Below are positions 26,746-38,672 of a DNA stretch of 64,000 nucleotides, piece after piece; position 1 is the stretch's first letter, and each line of letters starts with the position of its first letter. Under the pieces are notes generated by a model, which saw only the letters and a program-made list of their open reading frames with translations, made no database searches and was not told the DNA's origin. A program made the position numbers and the translations under genes. The stretch comes from Phocoena phocoena (Eukaryota; Chordata; Mammalia; Artiodactyla; Phocoenidae), in assembly GCF_963924675.1 (NCBI RefSeq), contig NC_089225.1:113431094-113495093 (forward strand). The letters run 5' to 3'.

Positions 26746-26905
26746 ATAAAGAGAGTAAACATGATGGCCTGGCTCCCAGGGCCATAAAACCAGGCTCCTT
26801 TCAATGTTATCCTTTTCCCTTCAAGGAAAAGAGTCACATGCTCAACTAAATAGCTCTTAGAGCTCTCTCCCGTCCACGGAGACAGCACAAATCACACCGA
26901 CAGAC

Positions 26906-26907
<2 letters not shown>

Positions 26908-26945
<38 letters not shown>
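26908..26945. repeat. (CA)n microsatellite
   Basis: About 18 uninterrupted AC units. It sits directly against an old L1 fragment that begins just after it. Confidence 0.95.
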
Positions 26946-26948
<3 letters not shown>

Positions 26949-27170
26949 GTACGTATAAAAATTCAGCCTCACTAGTAAAAAAGGACATGCAAATAAAAGA
27001 GTAGAAATCGCTTTTAGCTTTTGCCCATTAGACTGGAAATACCCTGCGAGGCCTGGGAAAGGGACACCCAGGCTGAACACAGAGTTGGAAGGAGCAGGAA
27101 CTCTTCTGGGGGGCGACCCGGTTAGACCCTTTAAAATGTGTAATGCGCACACAGTAGTTTTCATCTGAAG
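26946..27170 (+). mobile_element. Old L1 ORF2/3' fragment
   Basis: An A-rich strand. The order 'aaaaaggacatgcaaataaa' followed by 'cccattagactggaaatacc' is that of the L1 ORF2 tail ('ggaaatgcaaatcaaaacca' region). It is diverged and non-coding. Confidence 0.45.
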
Positions 27171-27514
27171 CGGTTTATTCTGAGGAGACCTGCCCAAAGG
27201 ATGGGGCCTGCAGTCGGGTCCACAAGCAGGAACTGTGGAAGATGAGCCCCCGTCTCCCAGGACGGCACCTGCCAGACAGACGTGTCAGGACAGGTTCCCG
27301 CCGTGCTGTGTAGACGGGGAGGCTGCAGCGCCAGGGTCACAGGATTCAGCCCCGACTCTGGACTCTGGCTGCTTCGGAGCCACAGCGGGCGTGGCATCCA
27401 CGCCAGGAGCATCCCCAGGCTCCTCGCCCACTCACAGCCCGTGAACCCACGGGCTCCTGGTGCCGGCAGGACGGACCCGTCTAAAACCCCGCCCAGCGCA
27501 GGGGTTCTTCATGG

Positions 27515-27655
27515 GGTGATGAGAATGGTTTGGTACCAGACAGTGGTGATGGTTGTACCATATTGTAAATGTGCTAAATGTCATTGAATTGTACACTTTA
27601 AAATGGTCAAGTGATGAGCTTTATGTTAAATGAATTTTACCACAATGAAAAAAAT
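27515..27655 (+). mobile_element. L1 3'-terminal fragment
   Basis: A recognisable L1M-type 3' end: 'cagtggtgatggttgtacca', then 'attgaattgtacactttaaa' and 'ttttaccacaatgaaaaaaa', ending in an A-run. This is among the clearest L1 tails in the window. Confidence 0.75.
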
Positions 27656-28349
27656 GAGTAAGGGAAAAACTAAGTATTTTCCGTAAAGAAAAGGGAAAGA
27701 AAACGAGCAGCCACTTCTCTCTGGGCTCCGTCGGGTCAGGAGGACCACAGCCCTGAGACTGAGGACGAGCAAGGTCCCCGTGTGTGTGCCCCGGGCCCTC
27801 GGGGTCCCTGGACGGCCGCTGGGGACGAAGGCGGAGCCTGGTTCTCCTCCACGCTCCCCGCATCCTACCTGACGGGCCCCAGGAGAGAGCAGCCTGCGTC
27901 GGCAAAGGGAACGGGCAAACTCACCTGCGATGAAAATGATGAGAACCCTGCTGGGCACTAGAAAACTACAAAATAGCTCAGGTGGTGATTCAACCGTGTC
28001 CAGCGCCGACCCTGCCAGCAACCTCTTCCAGGAGAAAAAGGCCAGGCCTCTCCACACAGGACCCAGGAAAGGCCTTTTGTCCTTGGGGAGTCACCTGCCC
28101 GGGAGTGCGGCTGCCTGACCTCACACCACAGGAAAATGGTTACAGGCCTGGAGAGGGTGCCTACCATGCAACCCCAAGGGAGTCCCCAGCACAGGGAGGA
28201 GAGGCCCGGCTTTGCCTAGCTCTCCTGCAAGCCTCACACCCAGGGCAAGCCCTCACCCAGGGTCCAGCCTCAGCCACACAACCGCAGTCCGTGGCGTGGG
28301 CAGGGGCCCCTGGTGCACGTGCTGTCACAGATAACTTTCCAAGATCCCA

Positions 28350-28785
28350 ACATGGTTACAGAAGTTTTAGTCAATGCATGGAAACAAAAAGGGAGGAAAC
28401 AATTATAATTTGCAGATGACATTACTGTCTACTTAGAAAACATGAAATAACCAATTACAAATTTCTTAGGACTAAGAAGAAAATTCTAGACATTGGTTGG
28501 CTAACAAATAATAATGAAATCAAGGGCTCTACACTGACAGTGACCAAGTAGAGAATAAAATGAAGAAACATTCTATGCATAACAGGAGAAAATAGATAAA
28601 ATACCCAAGAATAATTAAATATAAAATCTACACCCCTTATATGAAGAAAATAAGACGAGACTTTTCGTAAGGACAGAAGAAGCCTCAAATCACAGGTGGT
28701 AATTCCATATTCCTGGATTAGACAGTTAACAGTAGAAAGTTCTAGTACACGTCCTGCTGATTTATTAACTTGCGGCAACTTCCAT
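28350..28785 (+). mobile_element. Decayed L1 ORF2 (reverse transcriptase region)
   Basis: An A-rich strand containing 'taatttgcagatgacattac' followed by 'tactcttagaaaa'-type wording, which corresponds to the Phe-Ala-Asp-Asp (FADD) motif region of L1 reverse transcriptase. The downstream 'atacccaagaataattaaat' also fits. Multiple stops and indels are present. Further weakly L1-like sequence continues to about 29310. Confidence 0.6.
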
Positions 28786-30929
28786 TAAGCTTCCAGAGCA
28801 ACTTTGGGGGACGTTATGAGAAAGGGTTCCGATGCTCACCTGGAAAAATGAAAGCTCACCCGGAGACAAGCCGAGGGAGTTAAAAATGAAGAACAAATGT
28901 GTGGGGAGTGGAGACCTGCACGGTCGGATCCTGAAACATGAGCACAGGCTCCTGCTGACACAGGCTGGGGCTGGTACGAGGAACAGAGGGGGCCGGAGAC
29001 AGGCTCGGCCAGATAAACACGCGCTGATTATGGGACAGAGCTGGCATCTTTTAAATCGTTAAGAAAACTGCTTTGCTTCGTGAATGAGGCGAGGCCAAGC
29101 AGATAACTGACAAAACATAATGGACGTTGAAATAACGCCAACTTATAAAGAACACTCATACACTGATGAGAAAAAGGCAAGCATTGCAACAGAAAAACAG
29201 CAAAGAAAACGATCATTGGTAGAAGAAATGCAGTAAGCGGATAGCAATATGGCGAAACCACAATCAAGAAACTGCAGGCACGACGTGGGACAGAATCAAA
29301 ACAGAACGTGAACAAGTTCCACTAACGCATCAGACTGCGGGGTCAGCCCTGGCCCCTCTCCTCTGGGAGGGCAGTCACGGATCGGCCAGCCCGCTGTGTG
29401 CGGACCGTGGAAGAGGGAAAACGCGGGGGTGGGTAGCGACCCGCGCAGCAGGCTGTGGGTGGGAGGGAGGGTGCCCTGCAGCGCCCCGCAGAGGCAGCTA
29501 CCACCTAGGACAGGTCAGTGAGTGCTGGCTGCCATGGTTACTGCTGCCTTACTATTCTGCTCTCGGAATAAGCAAGGGGGGTGTGTGTGTGAGAGACAGA
29601 GAGACAGAGAGAGACAGGGAGACAGAGAGACACATGCACACCCAGGACCTGGTGTAGCTTTTGGAAAGAAACATGGCAAGAAATAAAAGCCACAGAAAAG
29701 GACTTATCCTGGGTCAGCAATACCATTTCTGTTTTGTTTAGACAAAGGCATATGATTCATGAACGAGGACGCTAAAAACAGAAGAAAAACTGGAAATGAC
29801 CTTAATGTTCAACTCTTCAACTATTAGCACTTATTTGAATTCATTGTAAGACTACAATAAAACCATTAAAATCATGCTTTTGAAGTGTATGTAATGGTAA
29901 AGGGAAATGTTAACGATAAATAAAAACCGCACGTCAGTATAATCCCAATTCCATAAAACTACAGATACACACACGCACAATGTACATAATACAAGGTTAC
30001 GGGAATCCACTACAAAATGCAATAGCTTTCCTAGCTAACAGCGCTGGAATCACATCTTCTCTGTGATTTGCAATTATCCGATAATTAACGTTAATGACTG
30101 TGGCGATCAGAAAGAGATCATGATGAAAACATCCTTGTAAATAACGACACTGTCTGGGACGCAAACAGCAGGGCCCTGCTCCTCTCTGGTACACAAGCCT
30201 TGGGGAGTCTGGGGGCCCGGGACCTTCCCCCTCCTCCTCCCGTTTACCTACGCAGGTGTTCCTCCCGGGGTGCAGGAGGCTCCAGGGAGATCTGTGGGGA
30301 GGACGCTGTGAGCAAACGGTTAATGAGGAGGTCAGACGTGTGGGTGAGCGTGGCTGAGTGGACACAGGCGTTCACTCCCACTCCTCCCGGAACCACGAAG
30401 AGGAACGGCGCTTTTTAGGAGACACGGATTCACAGGAACAAAGCCTGCAGGAAGGACTGGAGAGCAGGTTTGTCGTCAGAACTCTGGAGATGACACCCGG
30501 CAGCACCCCAGAGGCACAGCCCAGACGGCACGGTCAGCGTCGCGTTCTACTCCATCCGTGAAATGGAATACTCGATACATTCCCAATACAAAATTGTCAG
30601 TATTTGCCAAATAGCAAAAAAACCACACATTTATGGAAACATCACTGCCGTGGACGGAGGTCAAGGGGCGGCATGCCTGAACCCAGAACCTTCAGAAGGT
30701 GGCCAAGGGATTCTGGCTTGCACGGAGGGCTCCCAGCGTGCAGACCCACAGCCCTGTCGCCTTCCTCCTCTCTTCACGGTGCACCCCCACTTCTCACTGT
30801 CCCCCTACCCGAGCCCTCTTCATGTGCACCCAACTCTTGTCAAAATCACTGTTACCACGCCCTCTCCCGCCTTCCCTGGACTAGGGTGAGGATCCCTCCT
30901 GGAGAAGAGGACTGTGCTCCAGGCCGGGT

Positions 30930-31192
30930 CTGTCACAGCCCTGCAGTAGCCATTCCTCTGGGTGCATTCCCATACGAGCTCTCACCCTGACCTTCAGACT
31001 TGCCTTGGCCAGCGAGGTAAGAGCATCCATGACTTACATGGAGGCTTAAACCACTCTTGCCCTCTTGCTGAGCTTGGAACTCAGAAAGCAGCACATAATC
31101 CAGCTGCCAAGCACCAGACTGGAAGTGAGGCTACTGTAGGAAGCACTATATTTGGGGTAGTTTGTTATGCAGCCAAAGCTGACTGAGACACT
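30930..31192 (+). mobile_element. Old LTR-like element (ERVL/MaLR-type end)
   Basis: The block 'cagacttgccttggccagcg' leads to an end reading 'tttggggtagtttgttatgc' and 'agccaaagctgactgagaca'. This closing formula is typical of old mammalian non-coding LTRs. No internal retroviral genes accompany it. The class assignment is by eye. Confidence 0.5.
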
Positions 31193-31707
31193 CACGTAAC
31201 AGATTCTTTGTGGTCTTATAAAATAGTGGCCATCACCACTCAAGCAGGAAGGACTTTGTGCTGGCTTATATGCTGTAATTGTTTTCCTTTTTGCAAAAAG
31301 CAAATATTTAAACCATTGATCCTGATCTAGAGGTATAACAGATTCATATTTCAGATACTTTGAAATGCAAAAATCATGTTACTACATCATTATACTTAAA
31401 GATAGTCTGCAGTACGAGACTGAAACTGTAGCCATGATCACCAGCGTTTGCCCACAGTGAGAAGAGCTTACAGGTTTCTCAAACTGTGGGACTGGATTTG
31501 CACTGGAACATAGGGAGCTCAGCCAATAGGAAGGGAGGAAATCGCTAACTCCAGGGAAAGCTAAGAGCTGTATCAGAGAGGTCATGAAGCCATTGCATGG
31601 TGTGTGTCGGCAACAGGCACCCACACAGACACAAGAATGGAGCCCCTGCTGGTTCTTTAATCAGAAGGATGGTCTCAGTATATGAAGCACCCGAAAAGCG
31701 GCAGTGT

Positions 31708-31736
31708 ATGTGTGTGTGTGGGGGGGGGGGGCGGGG
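31708..31736 (+). repeat. (TG)n then G-tract
   Basis: A short GT repeat runs directly into 12 or so consecutive G and then CGGGG. It is a low-complexity, possibly mutable tract with G-quadruplex potential. No gene context is attached to it. Confidence 0.85.
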
Positions 31737-33386
31737 ATGGTGGGCGAAAGCCTAGTCTCTCCAGCAAGTGGGAAATAATCACCCCATGGGATCTTTAATG
31801 CAAGGACGAAGCAGACCATCTACAAACTTCTACTGGCAGAAGCCGGCAGAGACCTGGGGCTGGGGAGTCAGATGGGAGAGCAGGGAGGGACAGCTTCTGC
31901 TTGTTTACACTGTACTACATTTCCATTAGAAACACTGGAAATAGGGATTCCCTTGATAACATTTTAAAACAATTCAAAATGACACACAACAAACCCCCAA
32001 AGCAGCAAATCTAGGTAATGCTACATTTGCCAGGTGATCACCTAGGCAATCCCAGCTGACATAAACACCCACGGACACCACACTCACTACTCTCACAGCC
32101 CTGGGCCTCAGTGATCATGCTGCCAGGACCCCATTCTGGGGAGAAGAAAACTAACTGTGCAGGACAGAAAGGGGAACGGGGCTCCTGAATCAGCCATGAC
32201 CAACAAAGACTGCATCTAGTACAAGTGCAACACTGAGTGTCGAAACCCTAGGAAAGATCTTCTTTACCCAGGGTTAACAATTTGAGTTACATTTTAAAAA
32301 TTATTCCCTTTTAAACTATAAAATCCTACTCAAATTCACTGATGATTTAATGACACTAATTGGACTGTGTGCTCCAGAAATCCGTCTGACAAACACCAGT
32401 GCCAAACGTCACTGACAATATGATCCCTTGTGAAGAGCGTAAATCATCAAAGCAGAAGCCGACTGACGGGATGATACAGTTACCATAGTTCAAATGGCTT
32501 CAGACGAATGAGCTCCATTTTAAGTGGAGAAACAACAAACGATTAAAATGCAGAGAGCATGTAACCTTGAGATGCTTCCTGAGCTGCGTTTCTGGGGCTC
32601 CCACCATCTCTGGGAGCACCCAGCCTGTGGGTCAGGGGGAGCTCGGGGTACCCCTGACTTTCGAGCCCTCTCTGCGCAGTCTGCAGGTGGACCCAGGAGG
32701 GAGACTCTGTTCCATCTCAAAGAGGTGACACAAACTCCTGGAACACCAGATGAGGAGAGAAACTGGGGGTCAGGGAGAAAAAGCCCCCCCCAGGCCGAGG
32801 CCCCAGGACAGCGGGAAGCCCGGTCTCGCCCTGAGGGGGAAGCACCAACCGGGCTCAAGCAGTGATCCTAATGTTTCTTGCTGATTTGTGCAACCCCTCA
32901 CATACGAGAGGTCGCTGATATCGCAATTTCTCATTTTTTTCTTGTAGAAGCTACAGACTCAACCAACACAGACACGAGAACATAAGCAACTAGCGTCTTC
33001 CTTAACCCTGGTCAGCACAAAACCCACCATCGCCAGTTTCCGGTACAGTCTCTCAATCAGGGGCTGTTTGAGTGAGGACGAGGGTGCGAGGGGGAGTGAA
33101 AACAGAGAGAGAAGTGCGAATCCCGAGTTCCTTCTTTAGCCAGGCGCCGTGCCGGGCCCGCAGATGCCAGAGGTGGGTGGCTGCCCGCTACCAGGTAGGC
33201 ACGTGGATGGGTGACCTACGGGGGGGAGGGGCACACACAGGGCTCCACCTCCCAAGATGAAGGGCAGTGTGGGCCCCCTGGTCACCAGGAGCCCAGTTAA
33301 AGGGGGGCGTATCTGAGAGGACCGGAAAGACACAAGACTGCAGTGATCCTTCAGGCTTCTGAGATGAGATCAAGATACGGGGCAGT

Positions 33387-33605
33387 TGCGCTTCCCTGGT
33401 GGCGCAGTGGTTGAGAGTCCGCCTGCCGATGCAGGGGACACGGGTTCGTGACCCGGTCCGGGAGGATCCCACATGCTGCGGAGCGGCTGGGCCCGTGAGC
33501 CACGGCCGCTGAGCCTGCGCGTCCGGAGCCTGTGCTCCGCTACGGGAGAGGCCACAAGAGTGAGAGGCCCGCGTACCGCAAAAAAAAAAAAAAAAAAAAA
33601 AAAAA
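33387..33605 (+). mobile_element. CHR-type tRNA-derived SINE (short, young form)
   Basis: A complete short CHR copy with a long pure A-tail of about 26 bases. A perfect 15-bp target-site duplication, aagatacggggcagt, lies at 33372-33386 and 33606-33620. The A box tggcgcagtgg is intact. The long homogeneous tail and exact duplication point to recent insertion. Confidence 0.97.
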
Positions 33606-34550
33606 AAGATACGGGGCAGTGAGGGCCAAAGTCCAAAACGCCGGCTGGCGAGGAAGTCCGCTCCGCGTGGGCGAGCAGCGCTACTGGTCGGGAGAGAGCC
33701 AAGGATGAGCTTCTAAATTGCTTTTAGGGGTCACAGAAATGTGAGGCTGCAGCTTCAAAGACAAAAGGAAAGGGGCGGCCTGTGGGGGGGGCTTCTGTCA
33801 GTACTGAAAGGCAGGCACCTTGTCTGGCGCTGCTCAGAGCCAGACCCCTCGGGGCGGGGCCTCAGCGGGAAGCCCCACCCCCGTCCCGGCCCCCCCATCC
33901 CCACCCCCGCCGCATCCCCGTTTCCCCTGCACCGCCCAGAGCAGCAGCAGTGAGCAAGGCGCTGGCTTCCCCACCGGCAGGGCAGGTCCAGGCTGCATCC
34001 CACAACGCATCCCACGGGGCTTCCCTCTCCTCCCAACAGCCAGGGGGAGCGGGCGCTTCGCATCAGGGGAGCAAAGCGCATCGCGCTCGCTCTCACGGAC
34101 CCTCGACCACTCCACCCCAAACTCAAGAGCGCTTATTGAACAGCAGAGGACCACGATGGCCGCGGGGGCGTCTCCACGGAGACAGGTGACCTCTCAGGCA
34201 GGAGGACTCGCTGGCTCAGAACGCTACAAGCAAAGCCATGAGGCCTGGACTTCCAGCAGCTCTGGACAGTGTTCTCTCCTTGGTTTGTCCACTGCCAACC
34301 TCAGAAGGCCCACGGGGTCAGGGCAAAAGGCAGCAGTGGCAGCAACAAAACTGCCAAGACCCACGGCCTCGGGTGCAGCTCTCAGCTGGCCAGAGGCAGA
34401 AAGAGACAGTGCGCGGTTACTCTGCATGGCGCCAGGTGCAGGCTGACGAGGAAGCCAAGGCCGGCCTCGGCGACGTCCAGCCGTAGGTGGTGTTGGTCTC
34501 TATGGAAAGGGCATCTCAGAAGCATGTGGGCTTTTAATTCTCCAGATCCC

Positions 34551-35306
34551 TGCTGTCCAATCCAGTAGCCACTAACCACATGTGGCTGCAGTGCAGCTGG
34601 TCCAGACGGAGATGTGCTCCACGTGTCTCGTCTGCGATGGTCCACTAAGACTTAGCGTGAACAAAACTACTTATATGGATCACAGGTTGAAATAATATTT
34701 TAGAAATATGAGGTTAAATAGAATACGTTAAAGTTAGCTTCGCCTGTGCAGCCAGGTTCCCGGTGACCCCAGAGGTCCCTGCCTCCTGGTACTCACCCCT
34801 TGTCTGGGCCCCTCCTGGGAGGGCTGGTCGTATGACAGTAGAATAAGGTAGCAGAGGGTTGGGGGCTGTCACTTCCAAGATTTGACCGGAAGACACCGAG
34901 GCCGCCTTCTTGGACACCTGGATCTTGGGTGTCCACTTTGGGGAAGCTGCTGTTAGAGGCCCACGTGAGGAGGACCTGAGGCCTCCGGCCCACCACCGCA
35001 GGAGTCCGCTGGGAAGTGGGTCCTGCGGCCCCACCCAGCCCTCAGCCCTGACTGGCAGCTCAGCAGCACCTCGCGAGAGACCCTGAGGCACAGCCAGCAG
35101 TGAGGCTGCTCCTGGATTCCTGACCCCCGGAAGCCATCAGATAGTTCACGTTTGTTATTTTACCCAGCTCAAAAGCTTCTGGGTAATTGGTTACATAGCA
35201 ATAAGTAACTTACACAGCTGGTTTCTTTTGCTGTTTTAAGGTGGCTACAGAAAATGTAAAATTACCTATATAATTTTAATATATATACATCTCTATTGGA
35301 CAGCAC
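34551..35306. mobile_element. hAT-like DNA transposon split by an LTR
   Basis: The two outer parts match one element. The left end contains gctgtccaat at 34552-34561. The right end contains attggacagc at 35295-35304, an exact 10-bp inverted repeat. The left arm also has the 'ccactaaccacatgtggctg' phrase of this old family. The right arm has the AT-rich 'aaattacctatataatttta' interior. Between them lies an LTR at about 34746-35214. It is the same broad family as the element at 9352-9671. Confidence 0.6.
34746..35214 (+). mobile_element. Solitary MaLR/ERVL-type LTR nested in the DNA element
   Basis: About 470 bases with the content order of an old mammalian LTR: 'gtcacttccaagatttg', then 'gaggcccacgtgaggagg', 'cgagagaccctgaggcac' and 'ctcctggattcctgaccccc'. 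It closes with 'ctgggtaattggttacatag' and 'caataagtaacttacaca'. It has no internal region and no viral genes. Insertion age must be less than that of the DNA element it interrupts. Confidence 0.65.
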
Positions 35307-35960
35307 TGCTCTCCACGTTCCCAAGTACAGTGAGCACACCTTATGGTCACAGATGTCATAACTGGTCCCTCAACCACATGACGTGACTTCTCTATGCATC
35401 ACTAATGCATGTTTCTTTCTAATAGGTTGACTTTTGAAGTCTGAGATCAGATTAAGTAAATGCAGAGAGTGTGTACCAAAAAACAACCTATGTTAGTGTT
35501 TTTCTTATTCCATTTAAATGAAAAGTAAATATTAATATCTTTTTCAAATCATAAAGAGTCAGTGGGAAAAATGAAGAGTGGACAGACAAGTCCCAAGAAG
35601 AAAATAAAGATGATTTGCAAACACGGGTGTTTCTCCTTGCCAGTAATGTTGCTATTAATGGACATACCTTATCTTTGTAGATGAAGTCCGATGATAAGCA
35701 TTTCCCCTAATTTAAGCACGCTTCTACAGCCTGACTTTAAATGCTGTTCCCACCATTGGCCACATCTGCCCCAGTTTACTCAACCAGTGCCCAAGTGCTG
35801 GACACGCAGGTATTAACTGCACAGCGAGGAATAGGGCTGGGTGTCAATCTCAGCGCTACGGCTGGTTATCAGGGACGGTCCTTACTCGCTCGGGAACCCC
35901 GGGGCCACAAAGAGCGCGCAGACTCTGAGGGATCCCGGGGGCGGACGGCAGGCGACTTAC

Positions 35961-36205
35961 TTTGATGTGCTCGTGGAGCTGGGCTTCGTGCTGCCGGGAC
36001 AGCTGCTCGTGCTGCCTCTGGAACTCAGCGATGAGGATCTGCCTCTGGAGCTGCTGCTTCTGCTTGAGGGCCAGGAGCTCCTGCTGCAGCTGCTGCTCCC
36101 GGATGCCGGGCTCCGTCGCGGGCAGCGGAAACTGGTGGTCCAGGCGCAGGTCCATGGGCACCGCCGGGGGGGCCACCGGCAAAGGCAGCGCCGAGGCCAC
36201 ATCCA
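35961..36205 (-). CDS. HDAC4: HDAC4 internal exon, start of glutamine-rich domain, residues about 32-113
   Basis: A coding exon of 245 bases. It enters with TG to complete Val32, then carries 81 full codons ending in Lys113 at a phase 0 boundary. The peptide begins [20 protein letters not shown] and then runs into the helix [20 protein letters not shown] and the heptad-rich [20 protein letters not shown]. Human HDAC4 uses this region for coiled-coil tetramerisation and partner binding. The helix is nearly invariant, while the Pro/Ala-rich lead carries most of the changes from human (several positions changed to Pro). Splice sites: CGCAG acceptor with a modest pyrimidine tract, and AAA|GTAAGT donor. 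The upstream start-codon exon is not in this window. Skipping this exon together with the next one (396 bases) would preserve frame. Confidence 0.98.
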
Positions 36206-38672
36206 CTGCGGGACAGAGCACAGCACAGAGCGCTGGTCACCTTGGAGCCCCCAGCCCCACCCACCCTCGCAGAGAGCTGCCGCCAACAGTCGGGGTGCCC
36301 ACACGCGGAGGGCCACTGTACGCTTTGGACGCCTCTGCACCCCCTCCCTCAACAGGCTCAAAAGGCACGACCCGGAGGCCTTTTGAGGTTTCTATCCCTC
36401 GGGCCAAAATCAGTGGACGTTTGGACCAGGACACACACTCCTGCAAACTCTCTTCCCTCCACCCGACCCTCCACGAAGGGGCCCCTGCTCTCTCAAAGGA
36501 CCTTGCTGCAGCCCCAGCAGCCTTTTCTGACATCCTTTTTGAAAGTCGACGAAGAGAAAAAGCAAGAAAAAGGCTCTAAAGAGCACTGAACACCCATAAG
36601 TAGAGAGGCAAATTGCCCATGCTTTTCTTCTCCTTTTCACAAAGACACAGAAGAGTTGTATGCAGGAACCACAGGACAGTGTGTGCCACTTAAGTGGTCC
36701 AGACGGACGCTCCGGACGGGGAGAGCGTTTCCATGGTGAAGCGAGCGCCCTCTGGAAAACAGGTTTACCGGCTGCAGCCAATAAGACGCTCCCCCGGCTC
36801 GCCCGCACAGCTTGCGCATCAGGGTTACGTGCTTCTGCGCTTTGCCAGGAAACGGACTGTCTTCACTGCACTGATGTATGGCCGAGAAAGAGCCACAAGT
36901 GACTCTGATTAGAAACAGAAGCTGAATCGATCTTAAGGCTTACAAATCAATACCAAATTAAAGTGAGAAAAAGAATGCGGAAAGCGAGCCTTAAATTACG
37001 GACCTCACAAAATAACCCGACGTGGGTGCTCCTACCGTGACAGGACAGCATGTGAAAAGCCGAGGGGCGCCGGCGGGGAGCCCCTTACTTCCTGCGAGGC
37101 TCCTGTGCTGCTTCCCCTCCTCGCAGATGAGCGCCCCGGGCGCTCCTCGTACAGAGAGGAGGGAAGACAGCCCAGCACCGAGGCCCATGGTCCCTGTCCC
37201 TTCCAAAAAGTCCCCCTCACAACCTGCTCTGGGCTCACGCAACGGCACAGACCAGACCCGGGGACCGGAGGCTGGGGCCTCGCCCTCTGGGGGGCTCAGG
37301 GCTCCAGTGGGAGCCCAGACTCAACACTCACGGGCCCCGCCAATGCCAGCCCCTCACCACCTGGCACGGGGCCTCATCCTAGCACCTCTGCCTAGACCCT
37401 CTGCGGGTCAGGCCTTGCGACAGACACACCTGGCCTCGTCCTGGGGGCTCCCTAAGTGAGCGTGGGCCACTCACAGGCCGGACATAACCCAGTCCCTCAG
37501 GAAGTCTGTGCCCCACAGTCCATAGATTCTGGAAAAACAGCCCATAAGTGGAACAACCCCTCAGGAGAGGGAATTTCTGTGGTCACTGCCAGGCGGCAGG
37601 TCCCATGCCGACCATCCTTCTGATGAGCGAGGCGAGGTGGGGCGAGGCCCAGGCGAAGCCCTGGGTTCTAACCCCCGAGCTGACTCCCTGAGCCCTGGAG
37701 TCCTGGACTGGAACGTGGCCTCACACCTGCAGGGCCGCTCACCTTGGAAGAGTGCAGGACGCTGCTTGGGACAGAGCGGGGCCCTGGCTCTGGGGCTGAA
37801 GTCACTGTCTCTCCCACCCCCGGGACCAAGCCCTGGCCTCCACCCCAGGCCCCCAGAGCCTGGAGCAGCTTCCATGCAAGGAATGCCTGGGACCTGGCCA
37901 CAGGGAATGGAGAAAAATCCTCAATATTCAAGCAGTTTCAGAAAATATTTAATTCTCCTCTTTGAAGCCCTAACAAGCCTGGGATAAATACCAGCTGACT
38001 GTTTTTCTTCGGTTTCTTCCCCAAACTTTTAAAATGTATGTATTTCTGTTTTTCTAGTGGGGTATGAGGCTTGATGTGTGGCGAGGTCTTTATTTGATAT
38101 TTACGTGAGAAAAATCTGCACAAATGAACTTTTGGTGAACAGGCCTGGGGACCGGTGGATCCCACCAACCTCCTTTACCAGCTGGTAAAGACTGGCTTTT
38201 ATTCATTTCCTTTTTCTTCTTTTTTGATCATTTTTATCATGTAATATAAGAAAATGGAAAAAGAGTGCAAACAACACCAGTTTTATAAAACCTCAATCAA
38301 TATTTTCCCCCATCTGCTTCAGACGTTCTTTTAAGGAACACAATACTATGGAGGGCAAGGAGGAGGGCTCAGGAAAGAGACTTAGAGAAAAGAGAAAGTG
38401 ACCTGACGTCTTAAAGGAAATTCAGTTCATGTTTTTCTTTCTCCGGTGGGGAGAGGTGGTATGTATTACCCTGCTTTCACTGATGAAAGTACTGAATGCT
38501 TCCTGAAAAACATTGTAACTGTGAATGATGGCAGATTTTTCCAGTTCCCTTTCTGCATCCACAGATGGGCTCAAAAAGTTTTTCTACTAACCGGTTAACC
38601 CACCTAGTTCCTTCATGGATTACAGGTGAGTTACTTAGCAGACCTCCTCAGGTTAGTTGGCCTTTGCTTTCT

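Larger units (their letters stand above)
21761..35960 (-). other. HDAC4: HDAC4 intron (14200 bp)
   Basis: This intron begins GTAAGT at 35960-35955 and ends GCAG at 21764-21761 on the minus strand. Named contents are an L1 trace at 22000, a pyrimidine minisatellite at 23125, a CA repeat at 26908, L1 pieces around 26950-28780, an LTR-like end at 30930, a CHR SINE at 33387 and a DNA element split by an LTR at 34551-35306. Stretches 23410-26500, 28800-30900, 31200-33380 and 35310-35950 contain at most weak L1-like wording and nothing I can assign firmly. Confidence 0.9.
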
